NCBI RefSeq assembly: GCF_004016525.1
Contig: NZ_SACJ01000001.1
Location: 620,001 to 684,000 of the forward strand
Direction: 5' to 3'
From: Flavobacterium sufflavum
GTDB taxonomy: Bacteria; Bacteroidota; Bacteroidia; Flavobacteriales; Flavobacteriaceae
Length of the DNA: 64,000 bases
The notes under the pieces were generated by a model. That model worked only from the letters and a program-made list of their open reading frames with translations. It searched no databases and had not been told where the DNA came from. Below are positions 27,107-34,680 of the stretch, in pieces. The stretch's first letter is position 1; every line of letters starts with the position of its first letter. Made by a program: the position numbers and the translations under genes.

Positions 27107-28084
27107 ATGAACTTTTCTCTTGTTTTCTTGTTATTTATTGTGCTATTTATTTTCCTTTCCTCTTTTTTTACAGTCAAACAACAAACAGCTGTTATTGTAG
27201 AGCGTTTTGGAAGATTTTTAAGTATTAGACATTCTGGTCTTCAGCTCAAAATTCCAATGATTGATAGAATTGCCGGACGTGTAAATCTAAAAATCCAACA
27301 ATTGGATGTCATCATTGAAACAAAAACTAAAGACAATGTTTTTGTAAAATTGAAAGTTTCCGTTCAATTTATGGTGGTTAAAGAAACGGTTTATGATGCC
27401 TTTTATAAACTTGAATTTCCACATGATCAAATTACTTCTTATGTATTTGATGTGGTTCGTGCCGAAGTTCCAAAGTTAAAATTAGATGATGTTTTTGAAC
27501 GAAAAGACGATATTGCTGTTGCCGTAAAAAGAGAATTAAACGAAGCCATGACTACTTATGGTTATACGATTATTAATACTTTAGTAACTGATATTGATCC
27601 GGATATTCAGGTAAAAAATGCCATGAACAGAATTAATGCTGCCGATAGAGAAAAAACGGTAGCCGAATTTGAAGCGGAAGCATCAAGAATTAGAATTGTA
27701 GCTAAAGCCAAAGCAGAAGCTGAAAGCAAGCGTTTACAAGGACAGGGAATTGCCGATCAAAGACGCGAAATTGCCCGTGGATTAGTAGAAAGTGTGGATG
27801 TTTTAAATGGTGTTGGAATCAATTCACAGGAAGCTTCTGCCCTTATTGTGGTAACTCAACATTATGATACTTTACAAGCTATTGGAGCTGATACTAATTC
27901 TAATTTGATTTTATTACCCAATTCTCCACAAGCAGGAAGTGATATGTTAAACAATATGGTAGCCAGTTTTACTGCAAGTAATTTAGTAGGAGAATCGATG
28001 AAGAAGAATATAAAAGTTATACCTAAAAAGGAAAAACCAAAATCAGAAGAACCTGGAAAACCATCTGAAGAAGATGAAGTATAG
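27107..28084 (+). CDS. SPFH/band 7 (stomatin-like) membrane protein
   Basis: 325 residues: an N-terminal membrane helix (about 3-20), then a band 7 domain (about 22-200) with VKQQTAVIVERFGRFLSIRHSG and LKIPMIDRI, then a long helical stretch (RIVAKAKAEAESKRLQGQG) that drives oligomerisation, and an acidic, Lys/Glu/Pro tail. Stomatin-type proteins build ring or cage assemblies on the inner membrane that organise proteases and lipids. There is no NfeD partner gene next door. The three genes to the right on the other strand are small envelope proteins (DUF6327, holin-like, YtxH). Confidence 0.9.
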   Translation: MNFSLVFLLFIVLFIFLSSFFTVKQQTAVIVERFGRFLSIRHSGLQLKIPMIDRIAGRVNLKIQQLDVIIETKTKDNVFVKLKVSVQFMVVKETVYDAFYKLEFPHDQITSYVFDVVRAEVPKLKLDDVFERKDDIAVAVKRELNEAMTTYGYTIINTLVTDIDPDIQVKNAMNRINAADREKTVAEFEAEASRIRIVAKAKAEAESKRLQGQGIADQRREIARGLVESVDVLNGVGINSQEASALIVVTQHYDTLQAIGADTNSNLILLPNSPQAGSDMLNNMVASFTASNLVGESMKKNIKVIPKKEKPKSEEPGKPSEEDEV

Positions 28085-28090
28085 ATAAAC

Positions 28091-28117
28091 AAAAAGAGGC
28101 TTAATTGCCTCTTTTTT
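28091..28117. terminator. bidirectional terminator between SPFH and DUF6327 genes
   Basis: AAAAAGAGGC (28091-28100) pairs with GCCTCTTTTT (28107-28116) over TTAATT, and both sides have T/A tracts. The loop contains the stop codon of the - strand gene. Confidence 0.9.
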
Positions 28118-28355
28118 TCTTTTTAAACCATTTTATGATAATTGGTATTAATAATCTGAATATTGTCCCGTATGAGCTAAAAAAAGTGCTTTTTACAGTC
28201 TCTACAACATTAGCGGTAACATTCAGGAATGAAAAGCTTTCTTTCGTTTTTTGAATGCTTAAAACTAACTTTTGATAGCTGATTTCTTTTTCAACTTTTA
28301 AAATTTCAAGTTCCCTATCAATCTGAGCATAAGAAGAATATTTTTTTGTTTGCAT
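28101..28355 (-). CDS. DUF6327-type small protein
   Basis: 84 residues: a charged helical N-terminal part (SYAQIDRELEILKVEKEISY), a middle region with LSIQKTKESF, and a hydrophobic C-terminus (FRLLIPIIIKWFKKKKRGN) that ends in a basic stretch, suggesting a tail anchor in the inner membrane. It fits what I recall as DUF6327, always found next to a holin-like and a YtxH-like gene in flavobacteria, as here (6 nt and 27 nt apart). The trio is probably one operon. Function unknown. Confidence 0.7.
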   Translation of the reverse strand: MQTKKYSSYAQIDRELEILKVEKEISYQKLVLSIQKTKESFSFLNVTANVVETVKSTFFSSYGTIFRLLIPIIIKWFKKKKRGN

Positions 28356-28360
28356 AATAA

Positions 28361-28711
28361 TCAGTCGTTAAAAAATATTTCTGAAAATTTCTCTAAAATA
28401 GGTCCTTCAACAATTTTATCTCTAACTAAAAACAATAAAGCTGTTATAATAACATAAATTAAACCAACAGATAGAAAACCAAGGGTATAGCTACCAAAAT
28501 AATTTCCAATAGCAAAGGCTAATGCAATAGAACAGAATAACAAAACCATACAAATACAAAGCAAAATTAAGGTGAACTTAAAAATCATTGTAGTTGATTT
28601 CATAGCCATCTTAAACGCTAATAATTTATAGTAAGAAAGATTCTTTTCTATATATTCTTTCGTTTGTTCCTGGATATTCTCTGAATGTTCTTTTAAATCG
28701 TCAAAAGCCAT
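28361..28711 (-). CDS. holin-X-like (phage_holin_3_6) membrane protein
   Basis: 116 residues with an amphipathic N-terminal helix (about 1-40) and two strong membrane segments (about 44-67 and 73-93; FTLILLCICMVLLFCSIALAF and LGFLSVGLIYVIITALLFLV), then a short cytoplasmic tail. This is the layout of the actinobacterial Holin-X / phage holin superfamily 3.6 group, which despite the name is a chromosomal envelope protein family. Middle gene of the YtxH-holin-DUF6327 set. No prophage genes are nearby. Confidence 0.75.
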   Translation of the reverse strand: MAFDDLKEHSENIQEQTKEYIEKNLSYYKLLAFKMAMKSTTMIFKFTLILLCICMVLLFCSIALAFAIGNYFGSYTLGFLSVGLIYVIITALLFLVRDKIVEGPILEKFSEIFFND

Positions 28712-28737
28712 ATTGTTTTGATTCAGTTATAAATAAA

Positions 28738-29034
28738 TTATTTTTGAAGTTTAGCGTTTTGTTCTTTTAAATCAGCCAACTTTGTTTCTAAAAACGAAAT
28801 AACATCTTCTGTTTTATAACTCATATTAGAAAGTAATTCTTCATAAGTTTGTTCTAAATCAACTTTGGCATTAACCAATTTAGATTTCAAATCTTTTTGA
28901 AGATCCTTGTATCCGTCTTTAATTTTTTTTCTTGTTTTGTCACCACTATCAGGAGCAAACAAAATTCCAAGTGCGGCTCCAATTGCTGCACCACCTACAA
29001 CTGCCAGTAAAGTATTTCCAACATTATTTGCCAT
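28738..29034 (-). CDS. YtxH domain general-stress-like protein
   Basis: 98 residues. The N-terminus holds the glycine/alanine membrane motif LAVVGGAAIGAALGILFAPD followed by SGDKTRKKIKDG, the YtxH signature, and then a long charged helix to the end. YtxH proteins of Gram-positives belong to general stress regulons, but in Bacteroidota the role is not known. First gene of the three-gene set; 27 nt to the next start. Confidence 0.85.
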   Translation of the reverse strand: MANNVGNTLLAVVGGAAIGAALGILFAPDSGDKTRKKIKDGYKDLQKDLKSKLVNAKVDLEQTYEELLSNMSYKTEDVISFLETKLADLKEQNAKLQK

Positions 29035-29169
29035 AATTCGCTATTTTTAAGTTTATTATAAAGATACTAATTAATTTAAAACAATAAATTTAAATATATA
29101 TTATAAAAAAATTCGAATATTTAAACCTGATAAGATAAAATATTCGAACTCATAAATTCTAAAAAAAAA

Positions 29170-29652
29170 TTAATAAGTGTAAGCTATTGCTTCATAAGTT
29201 CCGTTATTTTTTTTATTGATGGCAACAAATGGATAACCTTGAGCTGCAGCTTTATACTTAACACTACGTTTAGTATGTTCAAACTGTTCAGCCGAAGATA
29301 TTCCTTTGGCTCTGTTAAGCTGACCTTTAAAAGTAGCTACTTTTTTTAAACCAACTGCATGATCCTGATGATGTAAAACCTGAACTTTATGATAATCGGC
29401 CTTGGAAGAAACAGCTACTTTATGGGAAACTGTTTTATGTTCAGCTGATTTTAAATCTTTTAATGAAGCCACAGCATGCGAACTTATTTTGTGATGTTCA
29501 TGACTTCCAGGTTGCGAATAATGAATTACATTATTTTCGTGTTTAATAAAATTAACTTGATGTGCTACACCATCGTGTTTTACTAATTGATGTGTTTGGG
29601 CAAAAGCATTAAAGCCCAAAACTAAGGCTAAGGTTAAAAAAGTAACTTTCAT
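29170..29652 (-). CDS. secreted histidine-rich protein
   Basis: 160 residues from ATG 29652, with a signal peptide MKVTFLTLALVLGFNAFAQ. The mature protein has about 20 histidines, often as KH, SHEHH, LHHQDH or SHK pairs spread over the first 100 residues, many next to lysine. Such patterns suggest binding of a transition metal (Zn, Ni, Cu) in the periplasm or outside the cell, but no known metal-binding family is recognised. The last 40 residues are histidine-free and aromatic. It is monocistronic with a long AT-rich upstream region. Alternative: a structural repeat protein in which histidine is incidental. Confidence 0.65.
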   Translation of the reverse strand: MKVTFLTLALVLGFNAFAQTHQLVKHDGVAHQVNFIKHENNVIHYSQPGSHEHHKISSHAVASLKDLKSAEHKTVSHKVAVSSKADYHKVQVLHHQDHAVGLKKVATFKGQLNRAKGISSAEQFEHTKRSVKYKAAAQGYPFVAINKKNNGTYEAIAYTY

Positions 29653-30107
29653 AAAAAACAAATTTTAAATTTGAGATTATAGCTGAAAATTAATTTTAAC
29701 TGAATATTGAGATTACAAATCCATTTGAAAAATAATTTGAATATTATCAAAAAGGAAATTACAATCGTTTTTCAAAGTTTAAAATAATTTTAGAGTTGTT
29801 TAAAATATAATTACAAAAACCAACTTGATTTTTTCAAATTAAAATCGAAATAAATATTTTTAACTCTTACGCTTTCTTGTTTTACAATAATATTGCTTTT
29901 ACTTCGGTTTTTGTGTTAATGAAGCGTTAAACGAAATCTAAAAAACACTAAAAACGAATATAAAGACGCATAATAAACGAAAAAATAAAGAATGAATATT
30001 TTATCAAAGCATTTTAAAAAATATCTTAAAATTAAAATATGAGCGTCGTTTTTAATTACAAAATTCTATGATTTTAAGAATAAAAATAGTTTTTTATAAT
30101 AATAAAA
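29653..30107. other. AT-rich gap with no visible gene
   Basis: About 455 bp upstream of the histidine-rich protein gene and downstream of glnS. No reading frame of note, no tRNA and no clear repeat. It contains scattered T- and A-tracts and presumably the promoter of the histidine-rich protein gene. Confidence 0.7.
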
Positions 30108-30131
30108 AAAAGCGCTAATTAAAGCGCTTTT
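30108..30131 (-). terminator. terminator of glnS
   Basis: AAAAGCGCT (30108-30116) pairs with AGCGCTTTT (30123-30131) over AATTAA, with the A-tract at 30104-30111 serving as the - strand U-tract. Confidence 0.85.
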
Positions 30132-30136
30132 GATAG

Positions 30137-32260
30137 TTATAATTTATTTAAAAATTGTTCTATAAATTCCTTTTCTCTTTCGGTGGAACTTTTAGGAGGA
30201 TTAGCTTCTAATTTTAAAATTTCGTCTCTAAACGAATTTACAAAGTCAGATTCATATTCTAAATGATATAAATTTAAAACTGCTCTTGAACGAACAAAAG
30301 TCGATTCACTTCTAAGTGACATCAAATACAATTTAGAAAGATCTTCTTTATCATAATCTGAAGATTTTAAAGGAGCATATTTCAAAATCAAATTTGCAAA
30401 CAACAATGAACTTTTATTATTGTTGATATTTTTCTTAAATGAATTTTGCAATAAACTATAATTAGAAATTCCAGCTAAGGTCTCCCCTATTGCTTTTCTA
30501 ATGGCAATACGCTCTTCACGCGTTTCTACTTTAAAATATTTATTGATTTCTTTTAAAGAATTATTGATACTATTGCTGTCTTTTTTTCCTTTTTCTTCCC
30601 AGGCATCTTTTAATCCAACAGTCTTGTTAAATACTAATTTAGAAGCAGTTGAATCTTTATCGACATTAAAATAACCCAAACGTTGAAACTGAAATTTATC
30701 GCCAGAAACGGCAGTTTCTAAACTTGGTTCAACAAATCCTTTTATAATTGACAAGGAATTTGGATTGATAAAATCAAGGAAATTTTTCTCTTTATGACTA
30801 TTCGGTGCTTCATCAATAAACAAACGGTCATACAAACGAACTTCAGTTTCAACAGCATGTTTAACTGAAACCCAATGCAAGGTTCCTGCTACTTTGCGTT
30901 TAGAAGCTTCACTTCCACTTCCACTCAAAGAATCAGTATCATAAGTAACATGAATTTCAGTAATATTTCCGTTTTCATCTTTTACAACACTTTCTCCTTT
31001 AATGATATAGGCATTTTTAAGACGAACTTCGTTTCCTAAACTTAAACGGAAAAATTTAGCCGGAGCTACTTCTAAAAAGTCTTCTCTTTCAATATATAAT
31101 TCTTTAGAAAATGGTACTTTTCTATAACCGGCACTTTCATCTTCCTGATTATTTTCGGCATCCAAAAGTTCTTCTTTTCCTTCAGGATAATTAATAATAA
31201 TTACTTTTACGGGATCTAAAACAGCCATAACTCTTGGAGCAGTTTTATTCAAATCGTCACGTAAACAAAATTCTAATAAAGAATAATCAATGATATTTTC
31301 ACGCTTGGCAACTCCAATATTTTCGCAGAATTTTCTAATAGAAGCTGCTGTATATCCTCTTCTTCTTAGACCTGAAATAGTAGGCATTCTTGGATCATCC
31401 CAGCCATTCACCACATTTTCCTGAACTAATTGTAATAGCTTTCTTTTGCTCATTACAGTATAATTCAAGTTCAAACGGGCAAATTCATACTGATGTGGTC
31501 TTACTAGATTTTCATCGTAAATTTGATCTAAAAACCAGTCGTATAATTCACGGTGCATCACAAATTCTAAAGTACAAATAGAATGCGAAATTTGCTCTAA
31601 ATAATCACTTTCTCCATGTGTATAATCATACATTGGATAAATACACCAATCATCCCCTGTTCTATGATGTTCTTTATGTAAAACACGATACATAATAGGA
31701 TCACGCATCAACATATTAGAAGAAGCCATATCAATTTTAGCACGTAAAATATGTGTTCCTTCTTCAAAATCACCGTTTTTCATTCCTTCGAATAAAGCTA
31801 AATTCTCTTCAACAGAACGATTTCTATACGGACTATCAACACCTGCTTGACTTGGCGTTCCTTTTTGTTCAGCCATAGCTTCAGATGATTGACTATCAAT
31901 ATAAGCTTTGCCTTTATTAATCAAAAGAATAGCCCAATCATATAATTGTTGGAAATAATCAGATGCATATAATTCTTTATCCCATTGGAATCCTAACCAT
32001 TGCAAATCTTCTTTGATAGCATCTACATATTCTTGCTCTTCTTTAGCAGGATTAGTATCATCAAAACGCAAATTAACTGGAGCATTGTATTTTAAGCCTA
32101 AACCAAAATTCAAACAAATGGATTTAGCATGACCAATATGTAAATAACCATTAGGTTCAGGTGGAAAACGAAATCTTAATTTATTTTGAGGAAACCCATT
32201 TGTTAAGTTTTCTTCTATAATTTGTTCTATAAAATGCAGTGATTTTTCTTCAGTTGACAT
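30137..32260 (-). CDS. glnS: glutamine--tRNA ligase with C-terminal extension
   Basis: Charges tRNA-Gln directly with glutamine. Class I motifs: HIGH at 41-44 in PPEPNGYLHIGHAKS and MSKRK at 270-274. Bacterial GlnRS ends near residue 555; this one has 707. Residues about 560-707 (SIKEINKYF-like start, then SNYSLLQNSFKKN, SSLLFANLILKYAPLK, VRSRAVLNLYHLEYES, SSTEREKEFIEQFLNKL) form a helical domain that looks like two or three helix-hairpin repeats. A YqeY-type fusion is known in some GlnRS, but I cannot confirm that this is one. The gene stands alone with its own terminator; folB diverges from it. Confidence 0.93.
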   Translation of the reverse strand: MSTEEKSLHFIEQIIEENLTNGFPQNKLRFRFPPEPNGYLHIGHAKSICLNFGLGLKYNAPVNLRFDDTNPAKEEQEYVDAIKEDLQWLGFQWDKELYASDYFQQLYDWAILLINKGKAYIDSQSSEAMAEQKGTPSQAGVDSPYRNRSVEENLALFEGMKNGDFEEGTHILRAKIDMASSNMLMRDPIMYRVLHKEHHRTGDDWCIYPMYDYTHGESDYLEQISHSICTLEFVMHRELYDWFLDQIYDENLVRPHQYEFARLNLNYTVMSKRKLLQLVQENVVNGWDDPRMPTISGLRRRGYTAASIRKFCENIGVAKRENIIDYSLLEFCLRDDLNKTAPRVMAVLDPVKVIIINYPEGKEELLDAENNQEDESAGYRKVPFSKELYIEREDFLEVAPAKFFRLSLGNEVRLKNAYIIKGESVVKDENGNITEIHVTYDTDSLSGSGSEASKRKVAGTLHWVSVKHAVETEVRLYDRLFIDEAPNSHKEKNFLDFINPNSLSIIKGFVEPSLETAVSGDKFQFQRLGYFNVDKDSTASKLVFNKTVGLKDAWEEKGKKDSNSINNSLKEINKYFKVETREERIAIRKAIGETLAGISNYSLLQNSFKKNINNNKSSLLFANLILKYAPLKSSDYDKEDLSKLYLMSLRSESTFVRSRAVLNLYHLEYESDFVNSFRDEILKLEANPPKSSTEREKEFIEQFLNKL

Positions 32261-32404
32261 GTCTTAATTTTAAAAAGACAAAGTTATCAAAATTGTTGAT
32301 TAAATAAGGAATTGTAGAATTGCATATTTGCTTTAAACTTATAAATTTCAAATATTTTGTACTTTTACGCCTTAATTAAAACTAATAATAATACTGACAG
32401 AAAT

Positions 32405-32764
32405 ATGGAAACTATTAAATTAAAAAATATCCGAACTTTTTCATACCACGGATGTTTAGTTGAAGAAGGAAAAATAGGTTCTGAATACACTGTTAACTTA
32501 GAAATTAAAGCCAATTTACAACAATCTACACAATCGGATAACTTAGAAGATACTGTAGATTATGTTCATTTAAACCGAATTGTTGTAGAAGAAATGGCTA
32601 TTCGTTCCAAATTATTAGAACATGTTGCTAAAAGAATTAACGCAAGAGTTTTAGCTGAACTTCCAATGGTAATAAAAACTATTGTCGAAGTTTCTAAAAT
32701 AAATCCTCCTATTGGTGGTGATGTTGAATCAGTTACAATTATATTAGAAGAATCCAGAAATTAA
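32405..32764 (+). CDS. folB: dihydroneopterin aldolase
   Basis: Folate pathway enzyme that splits 7,8-dihydroneopterin to 6-hydroxymethyldihydropterin and glycolaldehyde. 119 residues, family length. The typical pattern is seen: IRTFSYHGCLVEEGKIGSEY with the catalytic region YHG..EE, TVDYVHLNRIV, LLEHVAKRI (Glu and Lys of the active site) and VSKINPPIGGDVESVTI. I chose ATG 32405 because a frame from 32357 would add 16 unrelated residues. Divergent from glnS; no other folate genes are near. Confidence 0.93.
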   Translation: METIKLKNIRTFSYHGCLVEEGKIGSEYTVNLEIKANLQQSTQSDNLEDTVDYVHLNRIVVEEMAIRSKLLEHVAKRINARVLAELPMVIKTIVEVSKINPPIGGDVESVTIILEESRN

Positions 32765-32771
32765 ATTCTAT

Positions 32772-32840
32772 CCCGATAGTTATCGGAATAAAAAAATTCC
32801 AAATTATAAATAAATATATAATTCTATTATTTTGGAATTT
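32772..32840. repeat. two hairpins in the folB trailer
   Basis: CCGATAGTTATCGG (32773-32786) is a small palindrome. AAATTCCAAA (32794-32803) pairs exactly with TTTGGAATTT (32831-32840) across a 27-nt AT-rich loop. They probably end folB before the tRNA promoter at 32845. Confidence 0.5.
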
Positions 32841-32844
32841 GGGA

Positions 32845-32875
32845 TTTGCTTTTTGTATTTTTTATATTACCTTTG
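32845..32875 (+). promoter_or_regulatory. promoter of tRNA-Cys
   Basis: TTTG (32845-32848), a 19-nt spacer, then TACCTTTG (32868-32875): a full match to the Bacteroidota sigma-A consensus TTTG-N17-23-TAnnTTTG, 17 nt before the tRNA. Confidence 0.7.
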
Positions 32876-32892
32876 CAATCCATTAAAACAAT

Positions 32893-32963
32893 GGCGTCGT
32901 GGCCGAGCGGCTAGGCTGGGCTCTGCAAAAGCTCCTACTCCGGTTCGAATCCGGACGATGCCT
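32893..32963 (+). tRNA. tRNA-Cys (GCA)
   Basis: 71 nt folding as a full cloverleaf: acceptor GGCGTCG with CGATGCC (one G-U pair), D arm GCC/GGC, anticodon loop CTGCAAA with anticodon GCA, T arm TCCGG-TTCGAAT-CCGGA, and discriminator base T, the identity base for Cys. CCA is not encoded. It has its own promoter and terminator. A degenerate copy of its 3' part lies at 33035-33090. Confidence 0.97.
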
Positions 32964-32964
32964 C

Positions 32965-32998
32965 AAAAACCTCTAAAGCAATTTAGAGGTTTTTTTTA
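32965..32998 (+). terminator. terminator of tRNA-Cys
   Basis: AAAAACCTCTAAA (32965-32977) pairs with TTTAGAGGTTTTT (32982-32994) around a GCAA tetraloop, followed by more T. Confidence 0.92.
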
Positions 32999-33034
32999 TG
33001 TTTAATTTTTAAGAAAAATTAGGTAAAGTTTAGA

Positions 33035-33090
33035 TTCGAATCCCAAAGATGAATCTAAAACCTTAAAGGAAACTTGGAGTTTTTTTATAC
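33035..33090 (+). repeat. degenerate second copy of tRNA-Cys 3' end plus terminator
   Basis: From TTCGAATCC (33035-33043) onward, 29 positions align in register with 32944-32972 at 23 matches: the T-loop, GATG of the acceptor end, and AAAACCT of the terminator. A T-tract follows at about 33079-33087. No 5' tRNA half is visible. A perfect 9-bp inverted repeat TTTAGATTC/GAATCTAAA (33029-33059) overlaps it. Confidence 0.6.
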
Positions 33091-33093
33091 CTT

Positions 33094-33221
33094 CATTGCG
33101 AGGAACGAAGCAATCTCATTTAGTAACTCTACAAAGTTTTTTATCTTAACATAGACTTCAAATTGATGAATTCTGTTCGGAAATAGTTTAGTGTGATTGC
33201 CGCGCTAACGCTCGCAATGAC
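33094..33221. repeat. CATTGCGAGGAACGAAGCAATC palindromic element, copy A
   Basis: Left end at 33094-33115, right end GATTGCCGCGCTAACG... to CTCGCAATGAC at 33195-33221; CATTGCGAG and CTCGCAATG pair exactly at the outer edges. The left end is shared with 57758-57779. The interior (about 80 bp) has no gene. It fills the gap between tRNA-Cys and the LysE gene. Confidence 0.75.
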
Positions 33222-33228
33222 TAAGCAC

Positions 33229-33254
33229 AAAAAAACCGCTTATTTAGAGCGGCT
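33229..33254 (-). terminator. terminator of the LysE-family gene
   Basis: CCGCT (33236-33240) pairs with AGCGG (33248-33252), and the A-tract at 33229-33235 gives the U-tract on the - strand. Confidence 0.7.
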
Positions 33255-33266
33255 TAATTATCAATT

Positions 33267-33950
33267 TTATTCTTGTTTTTCTATATTTTGTAAAGCTTTA
33301 GTAACCATTTCTTTTTCTTTTGGAAACCAACCTTGAACCATTAAAACAATCCCAAAAACCATTAAAACTACACTGATTCCTTTTTTAATTCTAAGAATAT
33401 TTGAAGGTGTCATTTTAGATTTTAACTGCTTAGCCAATAGAATTTTGATACAATCAACTAATAAATAAGTAATGATTACCGTAGTAAAAAAAGTCATCAT
33501 TCTTGAAGTTTGCATGTCTAATTTAGGACCAACAGAAATAATCACTGCTAACCAAAATCCTAAAACTCCAATATTGATAATATTCAAAAAAAGACCTTTT
33601 ATAAACAAACCTAAATAGTCTTTTTTAATAATTTCGTTATCGATTTTTTTGGTGTTTATCCTCTTTTCTTTGTGTAAACTTATAAAAGAAATAACCCCAT
33701 AAGCCAACATTAAAATACCTCCAAAAATAAAAAGAGCAGGCTTATCTTTTAAACTTTGAATCAATCTAAAACTACCCAAATAAGCTATTGCAATAAAAAT
33801 AATATCACCTGAAACTACCCCTAAATCAAAAAAAAGAGCAGCCCTGAATCCTTTTATAATACTGGTTTCAAGTAAAATAAAAAAAACAGGACCAATCATA
33901 AAACTCAGGAAAATTCCCCAAGGAATACCTGATAAAATATCGTTAATCAT
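33267..33950 (-). CDS. LysE family transporter
   Basis: 227 residues with six hydrophobic segments in the usual LysE/RhtB arrangement: N-terminal IPWGIFLSFMIGPVFFILLE with the family motif G-P, a second block GFRAALFFDLGVVSGDIIFIAIAYLGS, a charged cytoplasmic loop (about 90-110), and three C-terminal helices. LysE-family proteins export amino acids or related compounds. The substrate is unknown. It is on the same strand as the GIN-domain protein gene and rnr, 38 nt after the former. Confidence 0.85.
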   Translation of the reverse strand: MINDILSGIPWGIFLSFMIGPVFFILLETSIIKGFRAALFFDLGVVSGDIIFIAIAYLGSFRLIQSLKDKPALFIFGGILMLAYGVISFISLHKEKRINTKKIDNEIIKKDYLGLFIKGLFLNIINIGVLGFWLAVIISVGPKLDMQTSRMMTFFTTVIITYLLVDCIKILLAKQLKSKMTPSNILRIKKGISVVLMVFGIVLMVQGWFPKEKEMVTKALQNIEKQE

Positions 33951-33988
33951 TAATTTTAGAATTTATTTAGAATAAAAATACATTTTTT

Positions 33989-34669
33989 TTATTCTTTTTC
34001 TTCAATTTTTCCTCCTAAAATTGTTTCCTGATTAATTTGTTTTGGTTTTCCATAGATAGAAACAGTCCCTCCAGCTTTAACTTTTGCATCAACTAAAGTA
34101 CTTGCATTTATCTCGGCATTTCCTCCAGCTGAGAGACTTACAGTAGTTTGCGAAGTATGTAAATTTCTGGATTTTAAAACACCTCCCGACATGATAACCA
34201 CATCCTGATTAACGGCATCTCCACTTAATTCAATAATCCCTCCAGTAACAGCTTTTACATTTACTTTTTGGGCATCTACTTTTAAATTAATTTTAGCTCC
34301 TTCTTTGGCATTCAAATCAAATATTGTTTGTTTAAAAACAGCATCACTGGAAACAGAAGAACCTTCGCTGGCCGAAATACCATCAATATTTTTATAATAT
34401 AATTTAATAGAAATGTCATTACCTGATAATAATTTAGGGAAAGGCATTCTTAATTTTAATTCACCATTATTATTAACAACTTCTACTTCTTTTTCTCTTG
34501 CTCCGCTTATAACAACCTTATTTTCAGTTGAAGCTATTAGTTTAACTGTAAGTTTATCAAATACTTTTACAGCATTAAAATCACCTAATTTTTTTGTTAC
34601 TTGCGCAAATGTTGCCTGTGATACAATTGCAATTGCTACTAAAAATACTTTTTTCATTTTCATTTTCAT
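33989..34669 (-). CDS. head GIN domain (DUF2807) secreted protein
   Basis: 226 residues with a signal peptide (MKKVFLVAIAIVSQATFAQ, preceded by MKMK). The mature protein is built of regular beta repeats with alternating VKAGG/SAGGNAEI/SGGVLKS patterns, typical of the head GIN domain family (PF10988), predicted to be a right-handed beta-helix and found on the surface or in the periplasm of Bacteroidota. The role is unknown; adhesion has been suggested from the family name. Eleven nt after the rnr stop codon, so probably in one transcript with rnr. Confidence 0.88.
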   Translation of the reverse strand: MKMKMKKVFLVAIAIVSQATFAQVTKKLGDFNAVKVFDKLTVKLIASTENKVVISGAREKEVEVVNNNGELKLRMPFPKLLSGNDISIKLYYKNIDGISASEGSSVSSDAVFKQTIFDLNAKEGAKINLKVDAQKVNVKAVTGGIIELSGDAVNQDVVIMSGGVLKSRNLHTSQTTVSLSAGGNAEINASTLVDAKVKAGGTVSIYGKPKQINQETILGGKIEEKE

Positions 34670-34680
34670 TAATTTACTTT

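Noticed and set aside
28361..28711. Holin-like gene as sign of a prophage
   Set aside because: No endolysin, capsid or integrase genes are near, and the neighbours are chromosomal envelope genes.
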